In this document: piece after piece, positions 22,260-32,965 of the stretch
Position numbering within the stretch: position 1 is the stretch's first letter
How the letters are laid out: each line of letters starts with the position of its first letter
Assembly: GCF_024868665.1 (NCBI RefSeq)
Contig: NC_079890.1
Location: forward strand, 129,858-193,857
Length of the DNA stretch: 64,000 nucleotides
Direction: 5' to 3'
Source of the DNA: Triplophysa rosa
Taxonomy: Eukaryota > Chordata > Actinopteri > Cypriniformes > Nemacheilidae
Made by a program: the position numbers and the translations under genes
The notes under the pieces: model-generated
Databases searched by the model: none
What the model saw: the letters and a program-made list of their open reading frames with translations, nothing else
Told to the model about the DNA's origin: nothing

Positions 22260-23480
22260 GTTATGTGTGATTAATCACAGAAAAAATTGTGATTAATTAG
22301 ATATTTTTTTAATCGATTGACAGCACTACTCAAAACTGTGATTTAAGTAGTCATATGCCTGAAGCCTTGACACTCACTTAGGACTGGTATAGTAGACTTT
22401 GTTACACCTATGATCTGTGGTTTATCGTAAAGTAATATACAATTTATTTCTGTAGACTGTATTTTGCTACTGGCCACAGAAAAATGTCACTTCAAAAGTG
22501 AAGAGAAGAGAGATACCAGACCAAACATTCTGGGCCAAATGTGAAGTCACAGGTATTGTATTCTTCCCTATCTCTATCTTTAGAACTAAGACAACAAACA
22601 ACCTGTAACTATTTCAAATAATTGCATTATTGTCAGTAGAGTTAAAGAGATAGTACACCCGACAATGAAAAATAGGCCAGTTATTCACAGTTGATCCAAT
22701 CCTGTATACGTTTCTTTGCTGTTTAATTAAAATAAAAGCTATTTTTTAATTGAATGTGCGTAACCAAACAGTTGCCAGCCCCTGCTGACTTCCATAGTTT
22801 GGAAAAAATGTATACTGTTTGGTGACCCACATTCAAGTGGCCGCAGTTCTGTTTTTTAACTTTTTAGTTACAACATAATTTGTAACAAATTAATTTGTGT
22901 TATGACATAGTTTTTTGAAAAGTTTATTATTTTAGCATTATGTGGAAAAATATTAATAACCAATTGAAAGTGACCCTAAACATTTGGACGGTAGTATTCA
23001 ATGTTATGTAAGCTAGTTGGATAGAAAACAGAATTGTGTTGCTCTACTGTATATGTAATTGCATTGCAAGATACATAAGTGATATATTTAGACAGAGTAT
23101 ATTTCATTATTTGCATATTATACTAATTTAAAGATATGTGACAGCGACATACATTTCTTCCACACATATTGAATATTGACTGTCTTCTCTTGTATACCCA
23201 TATTTTGTAGCCACCTACAAAAGGCCAGAGAAAAGGTAAATAAGGCCACCATTTCTTCAAATTGGGAGAGTGACCAGGAAGTGCAAACAGCCAGGAAGGT
23301 TGTTACTCCTGCAAGGTACCTCGACTCAGGTAAAGGTTTCATGATTGCTCTAGCTATTAATTTAATATAAATGATCACACACAAACATGAATGTACACTG
23401 TAGTAATAATAAATACGGTGGTATATTATTTTATTTACTCTTAAAAATTTAGTATTCTGTTGTATATCACAGTAATTATT
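22260..23480. other. No gene seen; inverted-repeat motif near 22270-22325
   Basis: At 22265-22325 there are GTGATTAATCAC / GTGATTAATTAG / AATCGATTGACAGC motifs typical of a fish DNA-transposon end. The remainder is AT-rich with no supported feature. Confidence 0.45.
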
Positions 23481-23870
23481 AGGGCTGCAACAACTAATCG
23501 ATAAAATCGATAATGAAAATAGTTGCCAACGAATTTCATTATCGATTAGTTGGTCTGTGACGTCACTTACGAGCTGCGCAGTTATTTAAGCATGTCTTCT
23601 TCCCTTTTAAAATGACTGTTTTCTATTGTCCGTGCATTATGAGCTGCGCAGTTTTAAAGTCAGACGTGTCTCTCCGTGCGGCACAAGTTGCAAAGTTTTA
23701 AAGGCAGACATGTTTTGCATGCATCTCTTTAAGCTGCGCAGTTTTAAAAGGGAGAGGTGCTTTAAATGACAAAATGAAAGATTATATTAGTAAAACCAAA
23801 TTTGTGGAGTTTGCACTTTGCAAAGTATAATAGGCTAAATACCCTGATTTGGGGGTTTATTAAGTTCAGA
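23480..23870 (+). mobile_element. hAT-like transposon 5' end, truncated
   Basis: Begins TAGGGCTGCAACAACTAATC, a hAT-type terminus, followed by a subterminal inverted repeat (ACTAATCGATAAAATCGATA / TATCGATTAGTTGG). No matching right terminus is present before the LINE fragment at 23946. Confidence 0.6.
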
Positions 23871-23945
23871 GGTGGGACATACACTTTTTGAGTATTTGTA
23901 CTTAAGTATTATTTTTTCTGGATTTAGTTTAGCTGTACGTATCGA

Positions 23946-24082
23946 ACTGCATTTGATCAGAGTTACAAATTATCTGCTATTGGCGTCTGACCGAGGTTGT
24001 ATCTCGTTATTGGTGCTGCTAGACCTAGTGCTGCATTCGAAACCATTGACCACAGCACACTCCTACATAGACTCGAAAATTA
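23946..24082 (+). pseudogene. Isolated RT fragment of L2 LINE
   Basis: About 137 bp matching 26473-26605 (LIRVTN..LLLASDRGCISLL block) with a few differences and a 1-bp deletion. It joins abruptly to ORF1 sequence at 24083. LINE order is thus RT fragment then ORF1, which a single insertion cannot make. Confidence 0.8.
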
Positions 24083-24100
24083 ACGACGATAGAAAACACT

Positions 24101-24775
24101 TTGGATGCGAGCAACATTAGCGCACACAGCTCGGTTCCGGTTGAAAATCCTCCGCAGCTGGGAAACTTCGTGACTGTGAGACGGCGTAGTCGCAGGACAA
24201 AACATCACTCGACCGTTCCGATTACAGTCTCGAACAGGTTTGCCCCGCTCAGTGACGCACCGACTGAGAAACCTGCTGAAAGTGCCCTAGTTATCGGTGA
24301 TTCTATTGTTCGGAACGTTAACATAGAGGCACCAGCCACCATAGTCAAATGTTTACCGGGAGCCAGAGCGCCTGACATCAAGTCAAATTTAAATGTGCTG
24401 GCTAAGGCTAATCGTAAATTCAGTAAGATTGTCATTCACGTCGGCACAAATGATGTTCGACTCCGTCAATCGGAGATCACAAAAGATAACATTAAAGAGG
24501 TGTGTGAGCTCGCAAGCATGATGTCAGACACTGTAATATTCTCTGGCCCCCTCAATGCTTATCGTGGTGATGAGATTTATAGCAGATTATCATCACTAAA
24601 TGGCTGGTTGTCTGAGTGGTGCCTGCAGAATGATATAGTTTTTATAAATAACTGGAAGAGTTTTGAGGGCAGACCTGACCTGTTGAAACGAGATGGTCTC
24701 CATCCCTCCTGGGCTGGGACTTCCATCCTGTCTAGAAATATGGCAAAAAGTCTTAATGCTAATGCTAAAACTTGA
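24101..24775 (+). CDS. L2 LINE ORF1 protein, SGNH-esterase-like domain
   Basis: 224 residues ending at a natural stop. The frame opens on a TTG and is open further upstream to 24083, so the start shown is not native; about 60 N-terminal residues are missing. After a basic stretch (RRRSRRTK, residues 27-34) comes an SGNH-hydrolase fold signature: VIGDSIVRN with Ser at ~68, HVGTNDVR with the GTND block at 115-118, FSGPLNAYRG near 148-156, and RDGLHPSW with Asp 198 and His 201. Esterase ORF1 proteins are known in CR1/L2 LINEs. They are thought to act with the LINE RNA-protein particle, but their substrate is unclear. All putative catalytic residues are present. Confidence 0.85.
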   Translation: MDASNISAHSSVPVENPPQLGNFVTVRRRSRRTKHHSTVPITVSNRFAPLSDAPTEKPAESALVIGDSIVRNVNIEAPATIVKCLPGARAPDIKSNLNVLAKANRKFSKIVIHVGTNDVRLRQSEITKDNIKEVCELASMMSDTVIFSGPLNAYRGDEIYSRLSSLNGWLSEWCLQNDIVFINNWKSFEGRPDLLKRDGLHPSWAGTSILSRNMAKSLNANAKT

Positions 24776-24907
24776 CTCGCTGGGGCCCAGGTCAGGGAGC
24801 AGACAGTATGGCTTAACCAACTGTCTGCTTGCCGTCTCACGTCGCAGAATACACAAAATGTACAACATGTAGTAATCCGTTCTCCCAAACATCACAAAAT
24901 AGAGACT

Positions 24908-25703
24908 GTGTCTGTCCCCCGGATTAGCAAACATAAAATAATGCGTAAACCTCTTGAAAGTAATTTAATAAACGTTAAACAAACTAAACATGAACAAAAT
25001 ACAGATAATCAACTGTTACGACTCGGATTGCTAAATATTAGATCTCTCTCTAATAAAGCACTTTTTGTTAACGATATGATAACAGATCATAAAATAGACA
25101 TGCTCTGTTTGACAGAAACATGGCTAAAACCAGATGATTATATTGCTTTAAATGAATCTGTCCCCCAAGATTATTATTATAAACACGAGCCTCGTCTAAA
25201 AGGCAGAGGGGGAGGTGTCGCAGCACTTTACAATAACTCTTTTAGCATTTCCCAGAAGTCGAACTCTAAATATAATTATTTTGAAGTCATGGTACTTCAT
25301 GTTTCAACACCTAATACTAAGGATAAAACACTTTTAAAATTTATTCTAGCTATTGTATATAGGCCTCCAGGGCACCACACAGATTTTATTAATGCATTTG
25401 GTTGGTTCTTATCAGAACTAGTACTGGCCGCAGAATGGAATGGCTTTCAAAGACACTCTTAACTCCATGGGCGTTAGTCAACATGTGTCAGGACCCACTC
25501 AACTTCGTAATCATACTTTAGATTTAATACTGTCTTACGGTATAAATGTGGACGACGTTAAAATCCTTCAGCAGAGTGAAGACATTTCGGATCATTATCT
25601 GGTATTATGTTTGCTTCACTGGCCTATGGCTGCAAATAAAACTCATTGTTACAAATATGGTAGAACAATAACTTCAACATGGCAGCCCAACACCATGGTA
25701 TAA
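24908..25703 (+). pseudogene. L2 LINE endonuclease, deleted and frameshifted
   Basis: The first half is intact (LLRLGLLNIRSLSN, LCLTETWLKPDD, GRGGGVAALYNNS, AIVYRPPGHHTDF). At ~25432 the frame jumps from LVLAAE to NGFQRHS, having lost the segment with the GDFN motif that the left copy keeps. A second frame (25440-25703) keeps GPTQLRNHTLDL and ISDHYLVL, then loses about 50 codons at ~25677. Between 25704 and 25973 further stops and shifts occur (PNTMV, then a TGA in the basic linker). No nuclease activity is possible. Confidence 0.85.
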
Positions 25704-25973
25704 TGAACACACTCAGGCTCTAAAGAAAGCGGCCTGAAAAATGAAGCGCAACTTTGAGAAAACTAAATTAGAGGTATTTCGTACAGCATGGAAGGATATA
25801 GTATTCGAAAATACAGAAAAGCCCTAAAACGTCTAGATCCACCTACTTTTCATCACTAATAGAGGAAAACCAGCACAACCCTAGGTTTTTATTTAACACA
25901 GTAGCTAAATTAACAAAAAAATAAATCGTCAGCGACTTCTGATCCTGTATATCAGCATAGCAGTGATGAATTT

Positions 25974-27665
25974 ATGAACTACTTCACATATAAAATCCAA
26001 GATATTAGAGAAAAAATTATAACAATGCAACCAGAAGTGAAACCCGCTGAACAAACTAACTACAGCGCCCTTAAGGAGAAATTACAATTATTTTCTACCG
26101 TAGATCACGATGAACTGTCTAAAATCATTAGATCATCTAAATCAACAACATGCATACTAGACCCTATACCTACAAATCTACTGAAAGAGATGCTCCCAGA
26201 AATTATAGATCCTCTTCTTGGTATTATTAACTCATCTCTGACATTAGGACATGTGCCTAAAGCATATAAGGTGGCTGTTATAAGGCCCCTTGTCAAAAAA
26301 CCCCAACTCGACCCTAGAGAACTAAGGAACTACAGGCCTATATCGAATCTACCTTTCATATCTAAAGTTCTGGAAAAAGTAGTTTCAACTCAATTATGCT
26401 CCTTCCTCCAAAGGAATGACATCAATGAAGAATTCCAGTCTGGATTTAGAGCATGTCACAGTACAGAGACTGCTTTGATCAGAGTTACAAATGATCTGCT
26501 ATTGGCGTCTGACCGAGGTTGTATCTCGTTATTGGTGCTGCTAGACCTTAGTGCTGCATTCGACACCATTGACCACAGCACACTCCTACATAGACTCGAA
26601 AATTACGTCGGCATTAAAGGAATAGCTTTGAAATGGTTTAAATCTTATTTATCCGACCGTTTTCAATTTGTAGCAATAAACAATGAGGTGTCACGCAAAT
26701 CGCAAGTCCAGTACGGTGTACCACAGGGCTCAGTCTTAGGGCCTCTGCTCTTCGCATTATACATGCTACCTCTAGGAGATATAATAAAGCGACACGGAGT
26801 TAGCTTTCACTGTTATGCTGATGATACTCAACTTTATATTTCCTCGAAGCCTCATGAAACACAGCAGTTCCATCGAATAATGGAATGCATAGTCGATATA
26901 AAAAACTGGATGAGTAACAACTTTTTATTACTGAACTCGGACAAAACGGAAGTGTTACTTATTGGACCGAAAACTGCTATAAGTAACAACCAAGAATACT
27001 GTTTAACTATTGACGGATGTTCCATAAAACCCTCGTCGTCAGCAAAGAATCTTGGCGTTCTATTCGATAGTAATCTGTCATTTGAGAGCCACGTCGCCAA
27101 CACCTGTAAAATTGCGTTTTTCCATCTTAAGAATATATCTAAACTACGTCATATGCTGTCAATCTCAGATGCAGAGAAGTTAATTCATGCATTCATGACA
27201 TCAAGACTAGATTACTGTAATGCACTGTTAGGTGGTTGCCCTGCAGGCTTATTACAAAAACTCCAATTGGTCCAAAACGCGGCAGCTCGAGTTCTTACAC
27301 GTACAAAAAAGTATGAACATATTAGCCCGGTTCTGTCAACCTTGCACTGGTTACCTATAAAGCATCGCGTTAACTTTAAAATCTTGCTTATTACCTATAA
27401 AGCCTTACATGGTTTAGCTCCTCAGTACTTGAATGAACTCCTTTTGTATTACAGTCCTTCACGTGCATTACGCTCTCAGGCGTCCTGTCAGTTGGTAATA
27501 CCTAGAATTTCAAAATCAAGTGCAGGTGGTAGATCCTTTTCCTATCTAGCGCCTAAACTTTGGAATAGTCTTCCCTGCACTGCCCGGGAGGCAGACACAC
27601 TCTGTCAGTTTAAATCTAGACTAAAGACGCATCTTTTTAATCTTGCATACACTACTCTTCCATAA
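25974..27665 (+). CDS. L2 LINE reverse transcriptase, 563-residue frame
   Basis: Open from a linker Met (NYFTYKIQDIREK) through the complete RT. Finger/palm motifs are LRNYRPISNLPF, LLDLSAAFDTIDH and YGVPQGSVLGPLLFALYM. The catalytic YADD is at residues 281-284 (26814-26825), and the C-terminal domain ends RLKTHLFNLAYTTLP. From 26127 onward it is identical to the left copy. It should be the C-terminal two-thirds of ORF2, so this start is just the first Met after the last frameshift. Catalytic residues look intact, but without an endonuclease the element is not autonomous. Confidence 0.9.
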   Translation: MNYFTYKIQDIREKIITMQPEVKPAEQTNYSALKEKLQLFSTVDHDELSKIIRSSKSTTCILDPIPTNLLKEMLPEIIDPLLGIINSSLTLGHVPKAYKVAVIRPLVKKPQLDPRELRNYRPISNLPFISKVLEKVVSTQLCSFLQRNDINEEFQSGFRACHSTETALIRVTNDLLLASDRGCISLLVLLDLSAAFDTIDHSTLLHRLENYVGIKGIALKWFKSYLSDRFQFVAINNEVSRKSQVQYGVPQGSVLGPLLFALYMLPLGDIIKRHGVSFHCYADDTQLYISSKPHETQQFHRIMECIVDIKNWMSNNFLLLNSDKTEVLLIGPKTAISNNQEYCLTIDGCSIKPSSSAKNLGVLFDSNLSFESHVANTCKIAFFHLKNISKLRHMLSISDAEKLIHAFMTSRLDYCNALLGGCPAGLLQKLQLVQNAAARVLTRTKKYEHISPVLSTLHWLPIKHRVNFKILLITYKALHGLAPQYLNELLLYYSPSRALRSQASCQLVIPRISKSSAGGRSFSYLAPKLWNSLPCTAREADTLCQFKSRLKTHLFNLAYTTLP

Positions 27666-27793
27666 TATAAATCTTCTGAGGGTTTAGGCTGCATTAGTTA
27701 GATCAACCGGAACCAAAAACACAACTGATGTACTTGTTGCATCAAAGAATGGGAAGCGGCGACCTGACAAAAGCTGAGATGATAGAGCTGGAT

Positions 27794-27852
27794 AACGTCT
27801 TGGTTACGGATGTAACCTCAGTTCCCTGATGGAGGGAACGAGACGTTGTGTC
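27794..27852. repeat. DIRS inverted repeat B (right copy)
   Basis: Mirror of 18667-18725. Forms the terminal 59-bp repeat at the 3' end of the minus-strand element. Confidence 0.9.
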
Positions 27853-28069
27853 GAGCCGACAGATGGGGTTCACTCTTGAGAACCTATCAACTTCTGACTA
27901 GTTTAGAAAAGGCCAATGAAATTGGCAAATGAAATTTGCATGCCGGACTCCGCCCCCGGATATCTGGGTATATAAGGGAGACGGCGTGCTGCATTCATTC
28001 ACCTTTTGGTCTGAGGAGCCTGAGCATCCCTCGACCGCTGCGGCGGGCAGCCAGCGTTGTGGCAAGAAG

Positions 28070-28128
28070 GACACAACGTCTCGTTCCCTCCATCAGGGAA
28101 CTGAGGTTACATCCGTAACCAAGACGTT
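28070..28128. repeat. DIRS inverted repeat A (right copy)
   Basis: Mirror of 18391-18449 and exact reverse complement of 27794-27852, with the same two internal hairpins. Confidence 0.9.
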
Positions 28129-28875
28129 CCCTTTATGTCGGTCTCTCAACGTTGTGTCGAGCCGACAGATGGGGTTCCTATGGAAAATGCCACAGCGCTG
28201 TGCCGTGTCACAATCTCTAGTGGAGCGACGTTGACTGGCCTGGGCGAGTCAGACGTGAGCGCTAGCTCAAAATTGTAACCGTCCAGTGGAGAGGTAGGGG
28301 TCCCAGAGCTTTTTGGAAAAAGGTGGGAAGCCCCTGCCACCGGCCGTCACGGGCGGAGGCCTTAATTCTCTAACAGCGAGAAGCCGCCCGGCACCGTAAG
28401 GGCCACTGGGTAAGCATTATTCCCCCCTGGGGGAAAAACGCTACAGAGAGCACTATCCTACCATAGGGAGGAATTAGTGCAGACACCACATGGTCTCACC
28501 ATCAGGGGAGAACTCATGGGAAAACGTGCGGACTGAAGGAGTTAACCGCAAGGTGGAGGTCCACCTAGGGAGGTCATGGGTTGCTGAGGTGGGAACCATT
28601 CATGAGGATACATCAGACAGAAACCGCCCACGGAGGGGGTGTTACCACGTCTGGAGCACTAGGTCCGGTTAGAGCTATGTGGTAGATAACTCAACTGTTC
28701 CCCGACCTAAGGAGGCAGGGCTGCTCTGCCCAGCCTGCCCCCAGGGGGTGCTTAGTGATGGGTGGAATGCCTGTTCTTTACCCAGTGGGCAAAGAAGGGA
28801 GGCGTAATAGCCGCTGATCCCCCTAGAGGAAGGGGGAAGGGCTTTCGCAGGCGTACGCCCTACCGGCTGCCGGTC

Positions 28876-30363
28876 CTACACGTTGCCCTGCAGGACGCGG
28901 GCTGACACCGGTTCCACGCGTAGGCATTAGAATCTCGTGAAGGTGTTGGGCATAGCCCAACCCGCAGCTCTGCAGATGTCTGCCAGAGAGGCGCCCTGAG
29001 CCAGTGCCCATGAGGAGTGTGCCTCACTCCTAATGGGCAGGGGCGATCTTGAGATCGGTATGCCGTAGTGACGGCATCCACGATCCAGTGCGTCACCTCT
29101 GTTTGGAGACAGCCCTCCCCTTCTGCTGACCTCCAGAACAGACAAGAGCTGCTCAGAGCTTCTGAAGCTCTGCGTGCGGTCCAAGTAGAGGCGCAATGCG
29201 CGTACTGGAAACAACACGGACGGGGTTGGGTCTTCCTCCCTGGTGAGGAGCGCCTGCAGGTTCACCACCTGGTCTCTCGGTGTAGTGGTGGGAACTTTGG
29301 GCACGTAGCCAGGCCGGGGTCTCAGGATAACGTGAGAATCACCGGGCCAGAGTTCTAGGCAATCTGTGGACACGGCGGGTGCTTGTAGGTCCCCTACCCT
29401 CTTGGAGGTGAGCGCCATCAGGAGAGCCGTCTTTATCGTGAGGTGAGAAAGAGCGGCAGCTCCGAGGGGCTCGAAGGGGGGGGGGGCTCTTGAGGCCCGC
29501 CACCTAGGTCGCAAGAGGGTACGGAGCGCGGATGAGGCGGTAGCCTTCTCGCGACCCCTTAGGAACCTAATGACCAGGTTGTGCTGTCCCAGAGGCTTCC
29601 CAGCAACTGGGTCGTGATGAGCGGCTGTAGCGGCTACATACACTCCCAGTGTGGAGGGGGGAGAGGTTACTCTCCAGTCTCTCTTGAGGAAGGGACAGCA
29701 CGTTCCCGATCGAGCAACCCCGTGGGCCTTCTCTTCGAGAAGAGCACCAGGACGAGAAGAGGCGCCACTTATGGGCATATAGCCGCCTAGTGGCCGAGGC
29801 CCTAGTCTGAGTGGTGTCCCAACCCCAGGGGGTGGGCCACTCAGGATCTCCTCGTCCCGTTCAGACATGGAAGTTCCAGGGGTCTGCCTGGTATGCCATA
29901 ACGTGCCCCTTCCCCTGGGAAAGGGGGTCCATCGCCAGGGGGATCGGCCGGGGGGGGTTGTTGTCAAGAGCCTTAGCTCTGAGAACCAAGTCCGGTTGGG
30001 CCAACAGGGCGCAACTAGTACCACTTGATGCTCCTCTTCCTTGGCCTTGCACAAGACCTGTGCAATGAGGCTCACTGGGGGAAAGGCATACTTCCGCTTA
30101 CCGTGCGGCCAGCTGTGTGCTAAGGTATCCGTGCCGAGGGGTCCCTTGGTCAGGGAGTACCAAAGCGGGCAATGGGAGGAGTCCGGGGAGGCAACAGGTC
30201 CCCCTGTGCCTGGCCGAACTGCTCCCATATGAGCCGGACTGCGCGGGGATGGAGTCGCCACTCTCTGTGAGGCGTCGACTGACGAGAGAGCGCGTCGGCT
30301 GTCTGGTTCAGGTCGCCTGGGATATGTGTGGCTTGCAGGGAGCTGATCACCTGCTGACTCCAC
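28876..30363 (-). pseudogene. DIRS linker and tyrosine recombinase, inactivated
   Basis: The open frame 30363-28927 starts in the RNase H/recombinase linker, out of frame with RNase H. It then enters the true frame at about KGPLGTDTLAHSWPHGKRKY. Recombinase blocks are LTSKRVGDLQA, RPRPGYVPKVPTT, VRALRLYLDRTQSFR and WALAQGASLADICRAAGW. The frame ends in TAA at the expected catalytic Tyr codon, exactly as in the left copy, with the same loss around the HxxR box. Residual coding continues to ~28876. Confidence 0.82.
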
Positions 30364-30388
30364 AGGAGGAGGCGTCGGGCGAGTTGTG

Positions 30389-30760
30389 TTAGCTGCCGTG
30401 AGCGAATGCCACCCTGTCGATTGATATATACGCCACGGCAGTTGTGCTGTCTGACCGGACCAGCACGTGCTCGCCCTGCACGAGAGGCTGCAGCCTCTTC
30501 AGTGCAAGTAGCACAGCCAACAACTCTAGGCAGTTGATATGCCAACGCAGGCGGGGGCACGTCCAACGCCCCGACACTGCGTGCCCGTTGCACACGACAC
30601 CCCACCCCTGCAGGGAGGCAACCGTCGTCACACGACGTGCCTTGCTGCTCTAGGGGGATCCTGTCCACCTGTCCATCTGCGTCAGCAGAGAGGGGTGATG
30701 ACCATACGCCTGCTGCCGATGTGCCACGCTCTCCAGGGAACCCGACTCTGTAGCCAGTGT
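30389..30760 (-). pseudogene. DIRS RT thumb and RNase H remnant
   Basis: On the minus strand, RT-thumb-like VPLGLMHMRSPQHWLQ is followed by RNase H blocks ASLQGWGVVCNGHAVSG, CLELLAVLLALKRL and VLVRSDSTTAVAYI. The Asp that normally precedes ASLQGWG is Val (GTT), removing one catalytic carboxylate. Glu and the second Asp remain. A frameshift after VAYI moves the next block (RQGGIRSRQLTQLARRLLLW, then HIPGDLNQTADALSR) to another frame. Non-functional. Confidence 0.78.
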
Positions 30761-31238
30761 TGGGGCGATCGCATGTGCATCAACCCGAGGGGGACCACCC
30801 CCACCGAGGATGCGGAAAGGGAAAGAAGGACGCGGTCACTTGACACGTCTTCACTACAAAATTCAAATGCTATTAGATTATTAATGATAATGATAATCTT
30901 AAATCTATAATTTACCTTATTAGTAAATTTATTTATTTTTATTTATCCTTGTTGTGCAAGCTCTCTGGAGCATGTGCAGAGGCAGCAGCTTTTGCCATAG
31001 GGGAACTGGAATCCCCTGGTTGGGTCTGGGTTCTCCTGAGGTTTTTTTTCTCCATTGGAATTTTGGGTTCATCGCCACTGTTTGCATACTGTTTTACACT
31101 ATTTGCCTGGCCGGGGGGGCTGCTTTAGAATTAGAATTTTAAAGTTTTATTTAATTAATATTGCATATAGGAATTTATAGTCTGTTTAATATTTGACCTG
31201 TGTTTCTCTGTCCTTTAACTTAAATGTGTGCTTTCACT

Positions 31239-31325
31239 GTGCGTGCGTGTCCGTGTGTGCGTGCTTGTCTGTGTGTGCTTGTGTCTGCGCGTTTGTGTGT
31301 GTGTCTATGTCTATGTGTGTTAGTA
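31239..31325. repeat. Imperfect TG-rich microsatellite
   Basis: Degenerate (TG)n/(TGCG)n within the LINE 3' UTR. Confidence 0.8.
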
Positions 31326-31990
31326 CATGTGCATATTGTGTGTGTGGAGTGTTTTGTATGTGGGTATGTCTGTCTTCTGTGTTTTCACCTTTTTCTTGTT
31401 TTTACAGGTACAACTTTAATTGTTTTGCTTATAGTCAATATGTCTCATGTACAGCTGCTTTGTAACAATGAAAATTGTAAAAAGCTCTATATAAATAAAG
31501 TTGAGTTGAGTTGAGTTGATGTCACATCAAGCTGTTTCATTAATTCAGCAAATTCATAGAAAACTTATAGATGCTTAAAGGGACCCCAAATCAAATTATG
31601 CTTTAGGCTGCATAAAGGCTTTGGCCGGCCCTGGTGACGTGTCCCCACCTCTGTCAGGTTGCTATATTTCTCTCTCCTCATCGGATTATCTTTAAGATGT
31701 CAAAAGTTTCCTCAGCTAAACATGAAGCCAGTAAAACCATATCCTAGTGATGATATGTGGTTTGTCTGTGAGGCTTTCCCCTGCAGGCTCTGCAGCCAAA
31801 TGATGCTGTAAAATCCAATCCAATAGTTCAATATAATATTAGTGCTGCTGATGAAATATAATGTTGAATATGAAAAAATACACATTATAAATGCACATCA
31901 ACATAGTTAAAGTCACTGGCAGGAAGAGTTATTTTCACATGAATCTGAACCTGTCACCCTCATCTCGTGTGTCATGGGCAAGTATTGACA

Positions 31991-31992
<2 letters not shown>

Positions 31993-32034
<42 letters not shown>
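31993..32034. repeat. (TC)n microsatellite
   Basis: About 21 uninterrupted TC units. Confidence 0.97.
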
Positions 32035-32036
<2 letters not shown>

Positions 32037-32886
32037 GAGCGGTGTGTTTTGATGCTGGATTTGATAGATTTGTTTGTGGTCGTATTCATTTGCTGCGGAT
32101 CAGAAAGCTGACGGGCCGTTAAATGAAAATTTGCCTTCAGACTTTGGCCGCCGCTGCTATTGTTCTGTTCTTCATAGGAACACAACACACACCACAGTCT
32201 TTGTGTTCTTGTGACACGTCACGTGTTTCACCGTTGGCCTGAAATGTTCACATAGTTTCATGGTTTGTATTTTTACCTCTAACACTTCTGTGTTAGAAAT
32301 ACACAAGTGAAACACACCCACAGCGACTCACGCACACAAATGCGCAGGTGTACACACTGACCCGAGTGTTGTGATGTGACAGTAATGGAGGAGCTGCGGC
32401 TGCAGGTAATTGAATTAAATGGAAGTGCGTGTTGTCTGCGAGTGGCGTCCTAAACATTTAATTAAAATATGTTTGCTGTGGAACAGGCAGACAGATGCTG
32501 TCTACTTTACAAATAATAACAGCTTAACAAAACTCAAGCAAAACAAAAGTGAGGAAAGTCCAGAAGATTCACAGAGACATGAACACTCACATCATGTTTT
32601 CTGTCGCAAGCTCATAGCATTTCGTGTTTAATCAGTTTCATGTTCACGTCGCACTAGGATTCTAAAAATCACGCTGAAAGTAACATTAAAATAAACATCC
32701 TGATCACACAGAGATTGATAACATTTGATTGATTGTGTTGAAAATAACCAGACAATGTAACATTTGACTTTCAGTTACAGTAAAGTGGTTTAAATCAATG
32801 TGAGGAGAAACCCAAATGACTTCAGTGTGTAGCTGCTGGATTCAGCTGATCTATATTATTGTGTGGGACGTTATACAGTCGTGACC

Positions 32887-32896
32887 AACACACACA

Positions 32897-32928
<32 letters not shown>

Positions 32929-32965
32929 TGCACAAACACACACGAACACACACACACACACACAC
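32887..32965. repeat. (CA)n/(CACG)n microsatellite
   Basis: CA repeats with an internal CACG block. Confidence 0.95.

Larger units (their letters stand above)
26127..29952. repeat. Right arm of large inverted repeat
   Basis: Reverse complement of 16567-20392 (see that entry). On this side the arm sits inside a continuous LINE-plus-DIRS structure, and DIRS continues past 29952. This side therefore looks like the parental arrangement. Confidence 0.9.
27794..30840 (-). mobile_element. DIRS-type retroelement, 5'-truncated (right copy)
   Basis: Inserted in the LINE 3' UTR, after GAGCTGGAT and before ACGTCTTCACTAC. Read on the minus strand: end of the RT thumb (VPLGLMHMRSPQHWLQ near 30750), RNase H (30631-30389), recombinase (to 28927), 3' non-coding, and inverted repeats at 28128-28070 and 27852-27794. 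No target duplication is visible, as expected for DIRS. Most of gag and RT are missing. Confidence 0.85.
24083..31519 (+). mobile_element. L2 LINE, right copy, interrupted by DIRS
   Basis: Order: ORF1 C-part (24101-24775), endonuclease (24908-25703, broken), RT (25974-27665), 3' UTR to ~27793, DIRS insertion (27794-~30840). The 3' UTR then resumes at ~30841 and ends with TATATAAATAAAG and a GAGTT repeat at ~31500-31519. Coding landmarks and tail are those of an esterase-bearing fish L2. The 5' UTR and ORF1 N-terminus are missing here but occur inverted at 22185-21463. Confidence 0.88.
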
